A stretch of DNA of 8,019 nt, from the NCBI GenBank assembly GCA_016791465.1, contig JAEUWE010000192.1:1-8019 (forward strand), given 5' to 3'. Numbering within the stretch: the stretch's first letter is position 1; every line of letters starts with the position of its first letter. Both the position numbers and the translations under genes were made by a program. Below the pieces are notes generated by a model. That model was not told the origin of the DNA, did no database searches, and saw only the letters and a list, made by a program, of their open reading frames with translations. Source of the DNA: Pseudobdellovibrionaceae bacterium. GTDB lineage: Bacteria; Bdellovibrionota; Bdellovibrionia; Bdellovibrionales; JAMPXM01. Below, piece by piece: positions 5,823 through 8,019 of this stretch.

Positions 5823-7171
5823 AAACTACATTACTGACAATACTGCTGTGGATTCAGGCCTCCGTCGCTGCGGGCAGCACCGTTGTTTGGAATTTTGCGC
5901 CGAAGAGCAATGCCTCATACGAAGCCACGGCAGAGTACAAGGCCTTGCGAAGCAAGGGCGCCGTTCACGTTATCTCAATTAAAGAAGGCGGAGATAAAGG
6001 CGCAAAAGAATTGAAGGCACAAATGAAAGCGCTTTGTCTAAAAGACCGAAGCCTTTGCAAGTCCGATATTGTCTTAACGGGCCACTCCAGCGGCGATGCC
6101 TTTTGGGGCGATCGCAATAACAATCGCATTGATGTGGTTGCCGCCAAACAGGTTATGGACGAACTCAAGAAAGAGGGCGTTACGTACACACCCTCTCGAG
6201 TGCTCATGATTGGTTGCTACTCGGGGGCAGCTGGATACCTTGCTGTCGGGAAAGATTCCGGTGGAGTTGCTGACGAATTCACCGGAAAGAAGCCCGGAAA
6301 AGAACAATACATTGCCTGGACCGACGTGTTTGCCGGAGAGCCTACGTACTTTGGCTTCTCGTACAAAGGCCCCGATCGCAATTCAATTCTAACGGCGCAG
6401 TATATTGACACAGCCTATCGACTTTCTGACGAAATTTCGAAAGAAGCACGAAAGGTCATCGCCGCGACGGACAAGATAAAGCCCGAGAAAGCTCAGTATG
6501 GCGAAGCCTGTAAGAATGTTCCACCGCTGAAGAAGAGTGAGCTTGAAGCACCAAACAAGGATGCCTTTGCTAAACTGCTCGAAAACTTCTCTGCGGTTGC
6601 CAAACGGAATCCAACAATCTGCCAAAAGGCCGACGGAAAGACCGTCTTTGCCGACAAAACGGGAACCATCGTTGTCGACCGAAAAAAAGAAGACCCCCGC
6701 TGCAAAGGCTATATCCGGCGTCTTTGGTGCACCGACTACATTCAAACTCTCAAAACAAGCTACACCTGTTTTAATGATCCCACGGTCGCCGCATGCTCTG
6801 ACCGAAAGTTCACTTCTCCACCACCAGAGACTGATGAAAATGAAATTCGCCAGTTCTATAATTATCTTCAAGCCTCATCCCACTGCGAAGACGAGTTTAA
6901 AGCGGCAAAAATGGAGAATTTTCCGGTCCCTCTTCACGTTCTTAGTCTGATTAAGTTTCGAAGTGTCGTGAACGGATACATGAACGACTTGCGGGCCGAT
7001 GCGAGCAGTAAGGCTCTTTACCAAGAGCTCGAGAAGGCCGGGCTCCGAAATATGAATCGAAAGCAGCTGGTCGAATACCTTAAAAAGAAACAATCGACCG
7101 ATCCAGCGTTCACAGATCCATATTATGCACTTGTTACTTTTGGTCGCGTTCAACTCTCTTGGTTTGACTAA
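5819..7171 (+). CDS. exported cysteine-rich protein, possible clan CD (caspase/CHAT-like) peptidase
   Basis: A 450-residue protein with a signal peptide (K2, hydrophobic 4-17, cleavage near A17-A18), so it acts in the periplasm or outside. Residues 82-92 read SDIVLTGHSSG and 126-138 read SRVLMIGCYSGAA: a hydrophobic strand ending in G-His-S/G (H89), then 44 residues later a second strand ending in Cys (C133) followed by S-G. That order, with a downstream strand YIAWTDVFAGEPTYFGF (164-180), is the hallmark of clan CD cysteine peptidases (caspases, CHAT, gingipains, clostripain). The mature part has ten cysteines, nine besides C133, and the C-terminal half (about 225-450) is a separate helical, Cys-rich domain of unknown fold. 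GHSSG also matches the lipase GxSxG elbow, but the following NNN/RID stretch does not look like the helix expected there. The start overlaps the previous stop; tag follows after 20 bp. The gene is certain; the peptidase call is tentative. Confidence 0.6.
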   Translation: MKTTLLTILLWIQASVAAGSTVVWNFAPKSNASYEATAEYKALRSKGAVHVISIKEGGDKGAKELKAQMKALCLKDRSLCKSDIVLTGHSSGDAFWGDRNNNRIDVVAAKQVMDELKKEGVTYTPSRVLMIGCYSGAAGYLAVGKDSGGVADEFTGKKPGKEQYIAWTDVFAGEPTYFGFSYKGPDRNSILTAQYIDTAYRLSDEISKEARKVIAATDKIKPEKAQYGEACKNVPPLKKSELEAPNKDAFAKLLENFSAVAKRNPTICQKADGKTVFADKTGTIVVDRKKEDPRCKGYIRRLWCTDYIQTLKTSYTCFNDPTVAACSDRKFTSPPPETDENEIRQFYNYLQASSHCEDEFKAAKMENFPVPLHVLSLIKFRSVVNGYMNDLRADASSKALYQELEKAGLRNMNRKQLVEYLKKKQSTDPAFTDPYYALVTFGRVQLSWFD

Positions 7172-7191
7172 CGAACACGCGAGGAACTCCG

Positions 7192-7749
7192 ATGTCTTAC
7201 TGCAAAGCCCTCCGCGTTTTCACAAAGGCCTCGCTCCCGCTCCACAAGGCCTATCACGATAACGAGTACGGATTTCCGATTCACGATGACAACGAGCTCT
7301 TTGGACGGCTCTTGCTTGAGATCAATCAAGCAGGATTAAGCTGGGAAACGATTCTCAAAAAACAAGATGGGTTTCGAAAAGCCTACAGCGGATTTAACAT
7401 TAAAAAGATTGCCGCCTATACCGTGAAAGATCGCAAACGTCTGATGGCGGATGCCGGGATTATCCGGAATCGTCTCAAGATCAACGCGGCCATCGAGAAT
7501 GCGAAGACTCTTCTCGAGATTCAAAAGGAACATGGATCTTTTGAAAAATGGATCGAAGTGCATCACCCACTCAGCAAAGACGAGTGGGTGAAACTTTTTA
7601 AAAAGACGTTTAAGTTTACCGGCGGCGAGATCGTAAACGAGTTCCTCATGAGCATCGGAGTTCTACCGCACGCTCATGACGAAGACTGCCCGATCTACAA
7701 AAAGACGCTCAAATCGAAACCGCTGTGGAAAACCAAGCCGTCACGATAG
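7192..7749 (+). CDS. tag: DNA-3-methyladenine glycosylase I
   Basis: A 185-residue monofunctional glycosylase that removes 3-methyladenine from alkylated DNA in the cytoplasm, opening base-excision repair. It aligns by eye with E. coli Tag throughout: AYHDNEYG (20-27), the base-pocket stretch LEINQAGLSW (42-51) in which E43 corresponds to the adenine-contacting Glu38 and W51 to Trp46, DAGIIRNRLKI (87-97), and FKFTGG near 140-145. The four zinc-snap ligands are all kept: C4, H22, H162 and C166. The ribosome site GAGGA lies seven bases before the ATG at 7192. It follows the exported peptidase-like gene by 20 bp and is probably carried on the same transcript, though the jobs differ. Its stop overlaps by 9 bp the stop of the convergent Old Yellow Enzyme gene. 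Confidence 0.96.
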   Translation: MSYCKALRVFTKASLPLHKAYHDNEYGFPIHDDNELFGRLLLEINQAGLSWETILKKQDGFRKAYSGFNIKKIAAYTVKDRKRLMADAGIIRNRLKINAAIENAKTLLEIQKEHGSFEKWIEVHHPLSKDEWVKLFKKTFKFTGGEIVNEFLMSIGVLPHAHDEDCPIYKKTLKSKPLWKTKPSR

Positions 7750-8019
7750 TCGTGGATAGTCGGTGTACCCTTTTGCATCGGGACCATAGAATGTGCTGGG
7801 ATCCGGCGAATTGAGCGGTGCATCCTTCTTCAGGCGATCAACCAGGTCGGGATTTGCAATATAGAGCCTGCCAAACGAAACAAGGTCAGCGACTCCACCA
7901 TTCACGAGCACCGTCGCTTTACCGATATCCAGATTTTCTTTGGCAAACACCGTTCCGCCAAACTCGCGCTTGAGGTACGGAGTCAGATATCCTTCCGACT
8001 GATTTTAGCGCATGAAAAT
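7741..8019 (-). pseudogene. Old Yellow Enzyme (NemA-like ene-reductase), C-terminal end with in-frame stop
   Basis: The last 80-90 residues of an FMN-dependent Old Yellow Enzyme family ene-reductase are clear. Reading toward the stop: YLKREFGGTVFAKENLD, VADLVSFGRLYIANPDLVDRL (the conserved phosphate-binding FGR and the ANPDL signature), then FYGPDAKGYTDYP at the C-terminus. The family enzyme is about 350-370 residues, so the bulk lies beyond the right edge. However, a TAA at 8007-8005 breaks the same frame, 19 codons before a GTG at 7950, and the few codons beyond it (IFMR) still look like the family's LMR stretch. That points to a nonsense mutation, such as TCA to TAA, rather than a frameshift. 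A sequencing error is the main alternative. If read as a shortened gene, it lacks the FMN-binding barrel and should be inactive. Confidence 0.6.

Noticed and set aside
6080..6094. GHSSG in the 5819-7171 protein as a lipase nucleophile elbow
   Set aside because: It matches GxSxG, but the following residues are polar and turn-rich (GDRNNNRID) rather than a small-residue helix, and a second strand-Cys motif follows. Kept as the main alternative, not the preferred reading.
6389..6871. 160-codon minus-strand frame with some hydrophobic stretches
   Set aside because: It is antisense to the exported peptidase-like gene, with no ribosome site and no recognisable domain.

Overview
The window looks like ordinary chromosomal DNA from a Gram-negative bacterium of roughly balanced GC content. 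It is densely coded, with AGGA/GGAG-type ribosome sites, and several products carry export signals. Signal-peptide hypotheticals sitting among single-copy repair and efflux genes would fit the Bdellovibrionota or a related predatory or environmental proteobacterial lineage. No marker gene settles this, so treat it as a guess. I see no tRNA, rRNA, CRISPR array, transposase, prophage gene or origin.

Positions 1-3962 are read from the minus strand. From right to left they hold a MATE-family drug/Na+ antiporter (3897-2527) and a 314-residue protein of unknown function starting 14 nt after its stop (2512-1568). A 210-bp gap with a palindromic element follows, then a uracil-DNA-glycosylase-superfamily protein with a GTG start and strong Shine-Dalgarno sequence (1357-761). 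Next is a 64-bp element bounded by perfect 9-bp inverted repeats (695-758). Last is the N-terminal 193 residues of an exported hypothetical protein that runs off the left edge (579-<1).

A short divergent promoter region (3898-3962) leads into plus-strand genes: a GNAT acetyltransferase (3963-4376), a membrane-anchored hypothetical (4581-5066) and a 64-residue acidic protein (5090-5284).

The most interesting block is 5366-7749. A good sigma70-type promoter (5430-5459) lies so close to the ATG at 5466 that the mRNA should be leaderless. It drives a small exported protein (5466-5822), whose stop overlaps by ATGA the start of a cysteine-rich exported 450-residue protein (5819-7171). That protein has a His...Cys arrangement (H89, C133) resembling the catalytic dyad of clan CD (caspase/CHAT/gingipain-like) peptidases. 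The DNA-3-methyladenine glycosylase I gene tag follows after 20 bp (7192-7749). Its stop overlaps, convergently, the end of an Old Yellow Enzyme (NemA-like) gene that enters from the right edge and carries an in-frame TAA, so it may be a pseudogene.

Two base-excision-repair glycosylases of different superfamilies lie in the window. The exported pair ahead of tag is the best candidate for something not yet described, but its protease assignment rests on motif reading only.
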